NCBI GenBank assembly: GCA_029449245.1
Contig: JANATF010000008.1
Location: 310,001-374,000, forward strand
Length of the DNA stretch: 64,000 nt
From: Mortierella alpina
Taxonomy: Eukaryota; Mortierellomycota; Mortierellomycetes; Mortierellales; Mortierellaceae
Direction: 5' to 3'
Shown piece after piece: positions 1-11,028 of this stretch (position 1 is its first letter; every line of letters starts with the position of its first letter). The notes beneath the pieces are model-generated. The model saw only the letters and a program-made list of their open reading frames with translations, did no database searches and was not told the DNA's origin. Position numbers and translations under genes: made by a program.

Positions 1-116
1 CACAGAACAGCTATACCCTCTCCACCGCCGTCTTCAAGCTCTGGCCTTCGTCAAGCTCTCGCAGGGATCCTTGTCGCCACTGGGATGCTCGTCCTCGGGT
101 CGATATAGTCTTCGGA

Positions 117-2015
117 ATGACCGTGGCCGCTCCGTCGCAACCAGAGTTTCGCTATCTATCCGCCTACACAACGAAACACACGGCCTCCTCGCCCTTCGCC
201 CCAGACGTCACATCAGACTCGGGATGCTCCACATTGGCCAACAAGCTGCCGTTCAATCCTTCAGCGCTCCTTCAAGACCGAGAGCGCGACCTCGAGTTTT
301 ACCAGACACATTTTCTTGATCAGAGTAAGTGGGGCAAGCGAAAACCAAAGGAAGCTCAGCCTGTCGTGGCTGTAATCTTATATGTACAGTACATGCTTCA
401 TGCTTCTAAAGAATCACGCTTTGTTCCTTCAGTTCACTTCAACTATGTCGCCGCTACAACAGTACAAGGACCCATCATAATCTCCATGCGAGTGGACCGG
501 GATGACTGTGTTAGAATTCTCGTCAGAACCACGCGGGTGCGCATATTGGCTTTCGCAATACAGTGGCAAATGTGTTGTACCCTTGTGTTCTGTGACACCC
601 AATCTAGCCTCTTCTCTGACGCCTTCGTTTCTTACCATTAGGGTAGCGAGAGAATCGAATATCCACTGTCGGCATTAACGATCCCCTGGTTTCGTAAACT
701 GTTTGGTGTGCCGTACCTCTCGATCTTGGAACAGATCTGCCCTGCCATACCGATCCATGCACTGGAGTTATGTCAAAACCCAGAGTTGCCGCAGGAGCTT
801 ATACGGATGGAAGAACGGCAGATCATACGGTGCTACAAATTTGGAGTATTTCAGTTGCTTCCTGGACAGACGCAAGAGCAAGAAGGCCTTGCGAATCCGT
901 GTGGTAAGAAAAAAATGGTCAAAGGACGTGGATCCCGTGCACAATTTCAGCCATTGCACCTCCTTGGCCCTGTATTCTAACATATTTCTGCAACTGCAAC
1001 CGCTTCCTTATCGATTGCCTCTACTCCTGGACCTCCCATGTCGGATCGAAGGCACCTGCACGCCGGACTTTATGGATTTCATGCATTGGCTTGGAGAACC
1101 AATTCGACTTTGTGGATGGAAAGGATACCGTGCTGGACTGGATGTTACCGGTAATGAGGAATACAGCTGCATTATGGACCACATGAAGACACTGCTCGAT
1201 TTCCCTTGCGCTGACATGGATGACTGGGATTCGTCTTAGGCGATAGCACTGGCGAGACATCAATATTCACACAGTGGCATGACTACCAAGTCATGTTTCA
1301 TTGTGCGCCCCTGCTGCCGTTCAATCCAGCCGACCGCCAGCAAGTCGAGCGCCGGCGCTTTATTGGAAACGACATTGTATGTCAAAGACGTGTTGCGGAC
1401 CCAGTTGTATGACATTTGTGCCCGCCCTGTTTCTTACATTCTTGTTTTCTACGAAACTCGGGCATGTTTAGGTCGTTATCGTATTCAAAGAGAGCGACGA
1501 CGAGGAGCACTTTGATCTGAGTAGCGTAGGATCACGTCAGAACCGTAAGAGGCTACTTCAAAGATCGCTGATGATGGGGTGCTCTCAGGAGGAAAGATTA
1601 CCGCACCAACTAACGCGCTTGGTTGACTATCCTTAGACGTCATTTGCATAGTGCGACCAGTGCCCTGTGGGATTGGCTCCAAGCCGAAAGCTTACCGTGT
1701 TGCGATTGCTGTCAAGGACGGCATCCGCAACTTTGTTCCGCTCAAATTTCCTGCTGTCCTTCGACGAGATGACGCATCAAGGGACCTGCTGTTGCTGAAA
1801 CGTAATGTTGTCCAGTTCGAGGGGAGGGGGCATGAGTGAGAAAACGTGGATGGTCAATGCATCGCACTGACATAACTTCGATATTTGTGACCTCATTTTT
1901 TTTTCCTTTAGTCATTCGAGGAGAGCGCGCTGCTTATGGCGCTCGAGCATTCGCGACGCAACTGTTGCGGACAAGAGAGTCTCTTCTACGGGATGCCATC
2001 GAGACATACTGCTGA
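117..2015 (+). CDS. RapGAP-domain GTPase-activating protein (5' end uncertain)
   Basis: Predicted GTPase-activating protein for Rap/Rheb-like small GTPases. Eight exons keep frame: up to 324, 433-536, 642-903, 1052-1150, 1240-1376, 1472-1544, 1637-1801, 1912-2015, giving about 383 residues from the ATG at 117. Domain landmarks in order: a block reading HFNYVAATTVQGPIIIS (family pattern H-x-NYfg-x-x-x-lGPviiS), F-MDFMHWLG with IRLCGWKGYRAGLD, then VMFHCAPLLPFN, RRRFIGNDIVV (the GND segment carries the catalytic Asn thumb in Rap1GAP), HVICIVRPV and a terminal LIRGERAAYGARAFATQLL block typical of the end of the fold. The frame stays open upstream of 117 to the window edge, so a longer N-terminus encoded outside the window is possible. 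Function is inferred from the domain; the target GTPase is not determinable. Confidence 0.83.
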
Positions 2016-3927
2016 AAAGATGACATTACCGGCCAAGAGCTTGAGAACACGGCCATGTTGTTCTTGAGAAGCGAGACGTTTTTTGTTGTTGTCGACGGAA
2101 CTCATCTTTTTTTGCTCTCAACAGAGTACAGTGCAGTAGAGTACCCGCTGCACATCCACATGCTGCACGCTCTAAAACAAAAAAGCGCAGCACCGACGTG
2201 CGTGTCTCTTTATCCGGATTTTTACGTCTCGCCACGCTTGTATGCTCGACATCTATTGCATCCATTATTTTGTCAATTAGTTTCAACGCTCTTTTTCCTG
2301 TTTGCAAGCGAGGTGCGTGCGTACTTTTTGTGTCCGTCTTTGGTCCAAGTACATAGTTTATGCAGACATTTCGTCAATGCGAAAAAAAGGGGAGAGTGTA
2401 GTCTTTTCCGATACTTTTTGTCGGGTATCGTGCGAGCAGAATGAAATTGTGGAGAGATGTAGTTTATTGTTCTCGTTTATACTTTGGTGTGTGTCGTTCC
2501 GAGAGGAAGGAACGAGCACCGGATCACCGTTCAAATTTGGTCACCTTTATTCTCGCGGCTGATCAGAAACACAGCATCGGCATCGTTGGCCATTTATTTC
2601 TCGCGGGGGAGTGGAGCCTGTAGTGTGCCCAGGTACTGACAAGCGTAGGGGCACGGAAGCGGGAAGCGATGCGCAGAAGTAGACATACACACGTACCAAG
2701 ATACAGAGCGTGAATGAGATAGAGAAAGATATGTATGTACAGTATACCCATCCAAGCCGGCGCTTTTTTAAACTCTACAAGTCGATACTCGTGGCTGGTC
2801 CCGACGCCTACTCTTCTCCTGTAAACTACCCCCCTCTTACGGTATTGAAGCCGATACAGTGCCTTGGTCCCGACAGCAATCGCTTTAGAGGGGCTCGACG
2901 GTATGTTTATACCTCAGTTGTGAGCAGGCAGCAAGGCAGCGGGATGGCCGGGCGCCAATGAATATCGAAATGTAATCAAGAAGGCCCTGTGCACTTTGGG
3001 GGGTGTGCATGTGTCTGTGAGGAGAGGAATGGGGTGTGGCGTGAGTGGAGGGTGCTGCATGTGCGTGTGTACGGGGAGTGTTGGATGTGGAGAGAGAGGA
3101 CAAGAGGACAAGAGGACAGAGAGAGGACTGATGGAAACGAGAGCAAGGGGACAACAGCCTTGCTTCTATTTTTCCCACTGATGACTTTGCAAAGAATTCC
3201 TTCTCTTTCGTTACCTCTCTCTCTCGCTCTCTGTCTCTCTCTCTCTCTCCACCTCACTCTCTCTCCACCTCACTCTCTACCTTTCTCTCTACCTCTCGTC
3301 CCCTCTACCTCCCTCTTTCTCTCCACCTCTCGTCCTCTCTACCTCTGCTTGCGACCCTCACCTCTCTTCGCCCGCGCCTCTTCGCTCTCCCGCATCTCTC
3401 TCTCCCTGCAAACTCTCCTCGGTGCGCCTATTCGATCGTTCGTTAGCGCATTCTCCACGTTTTTATTCACTTGCTCTTGGCTCCTTTTCAACGCCCGTCG
3501 AGCTTGCTTCTCTGCACAGCCAGCCTCCTCTCCTCGAGCACAGGTAAGCTAATACATTCTTCGTCCTCCTCTCATGCCTCAGGTCCATGCTTATTGGCAT
3601 CCTCCCATGCATTCCACGTCTTCCATAAGCTCAATGGAACCTTGTTGACACAGACCTCCAAAGCAGCCGTCTCTCATTCAGAAAACCGTAGAGGCCGACA
3701 CTCCTGATCCGCGTCGTTTCGCGAAAACTAGCTTTGGTAAGCGAATAGGATCGAGGATACTCCCTTAACTGGTGGCTCACACGAGCCGTCCGAGGGCTAA
3801 CCTGTTCATGTCTCTTGCGCTATAGCCCCGCCTTGAGAAACAAAGCTGCAGCCAAAAAAGAGGAATAGACTCGACACGTCGACAAGAATAGACTCAAAGG
3901 AAACATCACATTAGCACGTACTGGACG
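2016..3927. other. intergenic region and CT-rich 5' leader
   Basis: No convincing gene. The first part (2016-2960) is the 3' flank of the RapGAP gene with scattered short open frames. From about 3216 to 3420 the plus strand is an almost pure pyrimidine CT-rich tract, a common promoter/leader feature of genes in this window. A plausible leader intron lies between a GTAAGC donor near 3543 and a TAG acceptor near 3824, just ahead of the next start codon at 3928; this is inferred from splice signals only. Confidence 0.5.
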
Positions 3928-6900
3928 ATGGTAAAGCCAGATTCGGGAGTCAGCCCACAGCAGCCGCATATGCCTGGCAGCGATAGTTCGGGAGCATCAT
4001 CTGCTCTGGCCACAGTCGACCGCAAACACAGGAGTTGGACAAAGTCCCTAAAGAAGGCAACCAACTCAATCCTCTACATGGCCATCCCTCCGACCACCTC
4101 GGACCAGCTGCCCATGGTCGTCCCACAGACGCCCATGTCTCCGGACCGCCTGGTTCCCTCCATTCATTCAACTATCTTGCAGTCGCCCTTACGCTCCAGC
4201 TTTGCGTTGTCCGACATCAGCACGGGCGCATCCTCTACATTGTCCGAATCGTCATCGTCATCGTCCGCAGCCTCAGCGTCGTTCTCACTGCCCAGCCATT
4301 TTGCGCATGAACGTGTCAACTTTGACAGCAATACGCACTCCAGTACAGCTCAACGTTCCTCAACTTCGAGCGCCTCGTCCTCGTCAACATCGCCCCTCAT
4401 GAGAAGATCTACCAAGGGGAAGGAAAAAGCCGAGCCTCTGCCCTCACGTCGGCACAGCATTCCGGACGCAGATAAAATACCAGCCCGGAGATTATCCGAG
4501 CGCCATGCAGCGACACGAGTCGTGCCACCAGTATCTCCTCCATCATCTCCTCCGACTCGTAATGGCACATCCATCAACTCTGCAGCCCCGACTACCCTCT
4601 CACACACGCCATCTTTAGCTGGAGAGCGTCAAAAGCCATTCCCCTCACCGCCTCCTTCGCCAACCATTGTCAACAATACCAGAGCTCAGCATATCAGAGC
4701 GGACAGCCAAAATGGAGCCAGTAGTCTACCAGTGAAGACCAGCACGACTGGCAGTGCACCACCACCAGCGATCCCCACCGACATTTCTCGATTCAGCTTT
4801 GCACGCGACACCGAGGGCTCAGCGCGGGTGCCTCAGATCGATACCTTGTGCTCCGTTGAAAATGCAAAGTGCGAGAACAAGGCACTGTCTCGAGCTATCA
4901 AGCACATCCATGCCATACCGGCTTCAGAGAAGCGCCACGACATTGTCTTGGAATTCACTGAGGGACATGACGATAAACTCTCACCCCAAGAGCTGGCCAT
5001 TTCGCCATTTGCAGGGCTTCTTCACGAGCCTTCGACCGAGGATGAATTTGTCACCCGATCGGATATTGGAGAGTCTGCTGGAAGGGTGAGCATGGTTGTG
5101 GACGCGTCAGGCTTCCCTGTTATTCCATCCTGTTCGCTTCCTCCACCCCGCAGGCTATCCAAAAGGAGCAAAGGGTCAGTACCAGTCAAGAACGCACCAT
5201 GGGCTTGGCACCAGGACGGGATCCATCGGCAGCGCCTTGAATCCCATCAGATCTTGACAAAGGAGCAAGTCTTTGAGCAGTTCCATCTTGACTTGGATCA
5301 GGACGGCCCAAATGGATTCTTCCTGTTCAAGCTGGTGAAGAAGTTCAACCGACAGGACTCTTCTGTCCTGGGCATCTCCTCGTCACTGCTGGACGCCGAG
5401 ATAAGCGCATCTCCAACATCCTCCCCTTCCTCTGCGTCGCCTTCAACCTCATTCCTTGACTCCATCGATGCGGTCTCCGTCTCACAAAGGCTGAAGAGAC
5501 AGCTACTGTTACAGAAGCGCAAGAAGCAGCGCAAGGCGTCCGCAAGCGATAGTGAAGAGGATGAGAACCTAGAGGCACTCTTGAATATGTCCAACCACAA
5601 CACCAGTCTGCAAAACCTCAACTTGCAAGAGGTCATGGATGCTTACGACAGCCTCAAGGTATCAGAGGAGTGGGGTGATCTCACGGAGCGGTCTCGCGAA
5701 AACACGGCATCATCCCGAGCCTCCACGCAGGAGCAGCCACAGTTTCCGGATAGCGATGGCGAGTACACCTCGAGAGACAGGGCAGTGGACACGGAGGCAC
5801 TGGAAAGGAGGAGAGGCGTGTATGCGACAGGCCTCCTGGATGGTATGAATCTCATATCCAAAAAGCGATTCAAGGCTCTACATAGGCGATCGTCCCTGTC
5901 GACAGCCTCTCGAAAGACTAGCACCGGCCCTGCGTCGCCATCCTCTAGGCCTAGCAGAAATGACCCTCTCGTCGAGACAATACCGGCAGATGGTCCACAG
6001 CAGTTCAAGAAGCAGGCGACATCTCAACTTCACATCTATAGCAAGAATGGACTCAAGTTTAAGTTTGACGTCATGGAGGACAACGAGCTGCACTTTGTCG
6101 AGGCCTCCAAGAAGTACACCTTCATGGATCCATTAGCTGCACACCAGCAGCCAGATCTGGACTTGATGAGCTCTAGCCCTTTTGTGCAAGCACGACCTCC
6201 CGCAACACCCCATCCTCCACCAGGACACAATAACAGGCGCCCTATCAGTCCAGCAGCAGTACAGAGTGGAGCAACGATGAATAGCACAGCTCGCCACAAT
6301 AGCTCCTCCAAGCGCGAAAACAGTACGTCATCTTCGAGATACGGGTCTGGGAACCGGAGGGTGTTCGTGACACGCCTAGGGCGACACACGCTTCTGACCT
6401 ATGGCGAGTACAAGATTCTAACAAAGTCGGCCAGCAGTTTTACTTTGGGAGCAAAGCTACTGCTGCAACGATCTATTGCAGTGGCCACGCCCAACTTTTA
6501 TGGCTCATCGTCATCAGGGGCATCCTTCCAAGAAACCAGTGGCCATAGCAAGGATGTGGACCAGTCCAACGGCCACGAGAGGGCAGTTAGTCCGACGTCC
6601 TCGACACCTATGAGCGCGAGCAATGGCGATGGCTTGGACTATTTCAGCATAAAGAAGAAGCCGCGAGCACTTCCTGGATTTGCATCCAAAGCCGTGGCCG
6701 CTATCAGGTCACCATCCACCCCAACTGGCTCCTCGCCGTCGTCCACAAAGGCCACTCGCCCCATTGTCACACCCTACAACCCGGCAGAGTACAAGAGCAA
6801 GTCGCTAACGCTTTCGACAAGCTCACCAAATGCTGGAGCCTTCGGCTCAGAGGATCCCACTGCTGGTGCCTCCCAACTCGACTCCCAGGTTGAGAAAGTT

Positions 6901-8040
6901 GCAGGGCTGAGGAGACGGCAATCCTCCAGCGACATGGCCGTGACTCTGTCGCCCACAGAATTCTCACCGGCGACCCCCTCGAGCACCATGTCGACCTCGT
7001 CCAATCCTTACAGCGCACCGCCGATTAAGCGACAGGGCAACCAAGCGGGTCTCAAGTTCCAACACCTATTCGCAACAGTGCACCAGCGATTGCAAAAGCT
7101 TGAGATGGACTGCGGCGGCTCGTTTTACCGATTGGCTCTTGTTCAATGGACGGTGATCGAAGACGTTGCAGAGCTGCGTTGGTGGCGGGATAAAATTGGA
7201 ATTCAGATGATTGGGTATCTCCCTGGAGATGGAGAGGAGACCCTTTCAGGCTCCCAGGTATCTCCCACATCGGGCTCAAGACCTTCTCAGCGACCGCCCG
7301 CTGTTGAGCAATCATCCTTCATGTCAACCAAGAGCTACATCTCGGATGCGTCCTCGTCCTCGAGCGTTTCAAGTGCATCAGAAGGTTATCGGAGCAAAGT
7401 GTCTGTGGAACGGTTGGGATACCGGTTCTTGAGAGTCTCGGGCCACATGGGTACGCTCAAGGTCACGGTCTCGGAACAAGTGGAAGCGCGTGCTGTTGCG
7501 CTTGCTGTCAAGGCTGAGATGTTACGGCAACGAACGACTGCGCATCCAGAACAACAACAGGGGTTGAAACTTCAGAAAAACGACGAGACGGGATACACTA
7601 TCGCGCTGGCAGAGGAACAGCCTTGGGTTGAGATGGCAGTGTCCTTTTCGGATTCGGATACAGACTCGGATTCTGAGGTGGTGTCGGACATCGACTCTGA
7701 CTTGGATCCTATCTTGGACTTGGGCAAACAGGCGAAGGTTGTTGGCGACAGCGATGATGGCTGCGACAAGAAGGTCAAGAGCAAGGCGAGAGAAAAGCAG
7801 GCGAGTTTCAACTTTTATGACACGTACGAGTATGACGAGTGGACAGGCAGGACGCGAATGAAGAAGGTGCCGAGTGCAGACCGGTTCTCGCGGCGCGGAA
7901 GGCACGACCGCAAGTCGATTCGGGAGCGACGTGAGAAGGTGCGCGCGCCGCTGATTGAACGGATGACCATGATTGGTAGCCAGACCAAGGCTTTCAAAGG
8001 CGACTGGTATATGAAGAACGTGTACAAGTTCCAGCAGTAA
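3928..8040 (+). CDS. large Ser-rich protein of unknown function, 1370 aa
   Basis: Single uninterrupted reading frame of 1370 residues; I do not recognise the family. Most of the protein is Ser/Pro/Thr-rich and probably disordered (especially residues about 1-300 and 880-1060). Islands that look folded are near residues 424-470 (PWAWHQDGIHRQRL, then EQFHLDLDQDGPNGFFLF), 700-730 (LHIYSKNGLKFKFDV, LHFVEASKKYTF), 810-850 (FVTRLGRHTLLTYGEYKIL), 1065-1100 (FYRLALVQWTVIEDVAELRW) and 1160-1200 (ERLGYRFLRVSGHMGTLKVT, then a helix). An acidic Ser/Asp run lies near 1240-1260 and a basic tail follows. No signal peptide or membrane span is visible. The start at 3928 is the first in-frame ATG after stops and follows a long CT-rich leader. 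The length and codon pattern make it a real gene; the role (possibly signalling scaffold) is a guess. Confidence 0.82.
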   Translation: MVKPDSGVSPQQPHMPGSDSSGASSALATVDRKHRSWTKSLKKATNSILYMAIPPTTSDQLPMVVPQTPMSPDRLVPSIHSTILQSPLRSSFALSDISTGASSTLSESSSSSSAASASFSLPSHFAHERVNFDSNTHSSTAQRSSTSSASSSSTSPLMRRSTKGKEKAEPLPSRRHSIPDADKIPARRLSERHAATRVVPPVSPPSSPPTRNGTSINSAAPTTLSHTPSLAGERQKPFPSPPPSPTIVNNTRAQHIRADSQNGASSLPVKTSTTGSAPPPAIPTDISRFSFARDTEGSARVPQIDTLCSVENAKCENKALSRAIKHIHAIPASEKRHDIVLEFTEGHDDKLSPQELAISPFAGLLHEPSTEDEFVTRSDIGESAGRVSMVVDASGFPVIPSCSLPPPRRLSKRSKGSVPVKNAPWAWHQDGIHRQRLESHQILTKEQVFEQFHLDLDQDGPNGFFLFKLVKKFNRQDSSVLGISSSLLDAEISASPTSSPSSASPSTSFLDSIDAVSVSQRLKRQLLLQKRKKQRKASASDSEEDENLEALLNMSNHNTSLQNLNLQEVMDAYDSLKVSEEWGDLTERSRENTASSRASTQEQPQFPDSDGEYTSRDRAVDTEALERRRGVYATGLLDGMNLISKKRFKALHRRSSLSTASRKTSTGPASPSSRPSRNDPLVETIPADGPQQFKKQATSQLHIYSKNGLKFKFDVMEDNELHFVEASKKYTFMDPLAAHQQPDLDLMSSSPFVQARPPATPHPPPGHNNRRPISPAAVQSGATMNSTARHNSSSKRENSTSSSRYGSGNRRVFVTRLGRHTLLTYGEYKILTKSASSFTLGAKLLLQRSIAVATPNFYGSSSSGASFQETSGHSKDVDQSNGHERAVSPTSSTPMSASNGDGLDYFSIKKKPRALPGFASKAVAAIRSPSTPTGSSPSSTKATRPIVTPYNPAEYKSKSLTLSTSSPNAGAFGSEDPTAGASQLDSQVEKVAGLRRRQSSSDMAVTLSPTEFSPATPSSTMSTSSNPYSAPPIKRQGNQAGLKFQHLFATVHQRLQKLEMDCGGSFYRLALVQWTVIEDVAELRWWRDKIGIQMIGYLPGDGEETLSGSQVSPTSGSRPSQRPPAVEQSSFMSTKSYISDASSSSSVSSASEGYRSKVSVERLGYRFLRVSGHMGTLKVTVSEQVEARAVALAVKAEMLRQRTTAHPEQQQGLKLQKNDETGYTIALAEEQPWVEMAVSFSDSDTDSDSEVVSDIDSDLDPILDLGKQAKVVGDSDDGCDKKVKSKAREKQASFNFYDTYEYDEWTGRTRMKKVPSADRFSRRGRHDRKSIRERREKVRAPLIERMTMIGSQTKAFKGDWYMKNVYKFQQ

Positions 8041-8249
8041 AAAAAAACGCGAGTGACGTATTGGACGCGCGCGTGAGTCACGTGGTTAGAAGATTGATGT
8101 GCAGCCCTCCCATGATTGAATCAATTACCATCGACACCATAGCTTCCTCCCATCCCTTCCGCCTCCTCCTGCGCAACATCCTCTTTATCTTCGCCCCGTC
8201 TTTGCCCGTCTTTCCCCGTCTAAAACATCGCAGGACTACAGAGCACACC

Positions 8250-9730
8250 ATGGCCGCCCTACCACCTATCGCCTCTGAGTTTTGCCCTCCATTTGCGCCA
8301 TTCTTTGGCCTGATGGGTGTGGCCAGCGCTGTATGTTTGGCTTCGCGTCCAGGAGAGAACGAATCGTTGTACCCATGTCGAACAGGACGGTACTCCTTGC
8401 CATAGCACTAACACCCGCCTTTTTGTCGCTGTTTTCCTTCTCTCTCTGTCTCTCCAACAGATGGTCTTCAGCAGTATGTGTCCACCACCGATGCAAACTG
8501 AGGAGTCAATGGATATGCTTCTATTTTTTGGGTTAGGTCACGGCCTGAACCCCTGACTTTCTACTCACCTGGCTGACCACGCTTCTCTCTTTACAACTGC
8601 GAAAAAAAAATCGACGACACTTTGGATGGTCTTCTTGCAGGCATGGGAGCTGGATACGGCACATTCAAGTCTGGCATTGGTATCGCCGGCATGGGAACCT
8701 TCCGTCCAGAGCTCATGATGAAGGTGGGTGGCTCTCTCTCTCACTCCCGGCCCTTGAGCTGCTTTTGTGCCGACTCGCTCTGTAAAATCTGGATTGCCCA
8801 TACCCTTCTTCTACTGCCAACTTACCAGTTGGACTTTTCTTTTGCTTATATCTAGGCATTAATCCCTGTTGTCATGGCCGGCATTATCTCAGTTTATGGA
8901 CTTGTCATCTCAGTCTTGATTGCAGGATCATGTATGTCAACGATACCAAGCTGCTTTTTGTTACCTCGCCTTCTTTGTTGCCGCGGTTTTCTTTGGGGTT
9001 GCTTATGGCGCAGGTTTGTGCAGACAAGAGCATCAGGAGGAAAATGGATCAGCTCAACTCATCACACCCTCTGTCATTCTCTCTTGTGGATCTTGAACTC
9101 TTTTCTGGATATCGCAAACAGTGTCCTCCACAGGATACTCCCTATATGCGTAAGTAGTGTTGTGGCCTCTGTATGAATGATGACGATGAGAGAATCGCGG
9201 GCAGTATGGACTGATTATGTTTCTGCGGATCCCGTTTGTGAATGACAATAGAGGCTTTGTGCATCTTGGCGCTGGACTCTGTGTCGGCTTGACAGGATTG
9301 GCTGCTGGATATGCCATTGGAATCGTAGGCGACGTGGTAAGTCTACTAGAGCTGACAAAGACAAAAGAAATATTCGCATATCGGGCACCGCAAGTCTATT
9401 TTCTCTCCCAGATCTATGGCTCCCTGCTCAGATGCAGTGCATGACCGTCTGTCTGCCTGGGAAGGGCGGGGGGGCTCATCCCTCGGACATGAACTCGTCC
9501 CCCGTTGTCCTTGCTCTCACCCTTCTTTTACATCATTTCTAATGCCTCGATGCATATTTTGTCAACATTGTCTTGTTCCCTTGTTGCTGTCTTAGTGTGT
9601 CCGTGGATATGCATACCAACCAAGGCTCTTTGTGGCCATGGTGCTGGTTCTTATTTTCGCAGAAGTCTTGGGACTCTATGGATTGATCGTGGGACTTATT
9701 TTGAACACGAAGGCGGTAGGAGAGTGCTAG
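8250..9730 (+). CDS. VMA11: V-ATPase V0 proteolipid subunit, c' (Vma11) type
   Basis: Proton-translocating proteolipid of the vacuolar H+-ATPase V0 ring, acting in vacuolar and endosomal membranes. Seven exons join in frame: 8250-8330, 8461-8473, 8641-8723, 8856-8931, 9122-9149, 9252-9336, 9596-9730, giving 166 residues, normal for the family. Four hydrophobic helices are visible. Key strings are [61 protein letters not shown] and [18 protein letters not shown]; the Glu in the last helix is the proton-binding carboxylate. The GMGTF stretch and HLGAGLC resemble yeast Vma11 (c') more than Vma3 (c), hence the symbol, though c versus c' is not certain without a tree. The second exon is only 13 nt and the fifth only 28 nt; both are required to keep the conserved SSMGAGYG and YSLYAGF segments. 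Confidence 0.93.
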
Positions 9731-11028
9731 AACGACTAGGCTGGATTAGGACTCAAACAAACAAAAGTCGCCTTACCTCCACCCTGACAACAACAGTGTA
9801 TGTATATAGTGCTTCAGCAAAAAAAAAAACGAACGGAAGAATCAAATACAAGACGACGTTGCGAGCACGGAGCTAGGACAGATAAAAAACCAGCAACAAC
9901 GCGGCGCTTGTATACTTGTTTTCATTATATTCGAGGGAAGCATTCAAGGAATGTAGAGTGCACACTGCTAGGTCTAGTCTACTGAGACCCTCCTCCAGCG
10001 ATACTGTATATCCTGCGCGCCAGGTCGGGAGTAGCGAGGCAAGGGACCAAGACAAAGGAGATTGCAACCCGAATGTTATCTAAAGAGTGCACAAGAGCAC
10101 TAGGTGCAGTAGACTACTGCACTAAGACATTAGAGAGCTCGAGGGAGAGAGAAGAGACAGAGAGAAAAAAAAATAGTGAGCGTTTGTCTGCGACACCGAT
10201 GTCGAGAGCCTGGACAGGGGGATAAGGACGTGTTGTGCCTTAGTGGTGTCTCTTGTTTCTGAGGGTTGAGGTGGGAGTGTGTGGTGCCAAAAATAAGTAG
10301 GCGGGCCAAGAGCAAACGGGACAGTGGTAGCTACAGTTGTTCCTCTGATGTGCAGTCGATGGTACCGAGCTGAATGGTACTTTTGTACCCCCCCCCCCTA
10401 AACTCCCATGCGACCATGCGGTGGGCGAATTCCTGTCCAACTCCGACTGGCGACCGAAGCATGCAGGTGGCCATCCTTGCACCTGCGACGCGGGCAGGAG
10501 GCGGTTGCGGACATGTCCGTGGTCTCTGTGATACATTGGCAGGTCGACGCTGTCGTGTGTCTCTGCTGACAGAGTCCTGTCTGGCGCTGGAGGTTGGCGT
10601 GAGCGTGTAAAAAGGTCTGCGTGCTCTGTGGATGGCTCATTCATCCCCTTCCTTCCTTCGTTCCGTCCCTTCAGTCCTTCAGTCCTTCAGTCGGCTTGTC
10701 CTTTTTTTCGTTTGTTCCTTCCATCTTATCCATCCTATCCGTCTGCCCTCGCCATCCCCTTCCTCTCCTCCATCCTCTCCTCCATCTCTCCGTCATCCCC
10801 TCCACTCCGTTCTTCTCGTCCCGCCATTCCTCCTCCTCGTCGCCTCCCCCTATTCCTCGCCTTTAATTTCTCATAACGACCCCTCCCACCACCACACGCC
10901 CCAGAGTGCATATTATACCCCCTTCCCGCCTTCATACGTAGACAGGGATTTCGCCTTCAGGCATTCCAACCTCTCCAGAAACACACCTCTCCCACTCAAC
11001 CAGCCCATGCGCACCGCTAGCAGTTGGC
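9731..11028. other. intergenic region, pyrimidine-rich leader
   Basis: No gene seen. Contains a poly-C run near 10388-10398 and, from about 10640 to 10865, a strongly pyrimidine-rich plus strand (CCTTC/TCCTC repeats) that probably is promoter or leader of the gene starting at 11029. Apparent Ser/Pro-rich open frames here are products of the low complexity. Confidence 0.5.

Noticed and set aside
2989-3552. 187-codon frame upstream of the 1370-residue protein
   Set aside because: Built on the CT-rich leader; Ser/Leu repeats only.
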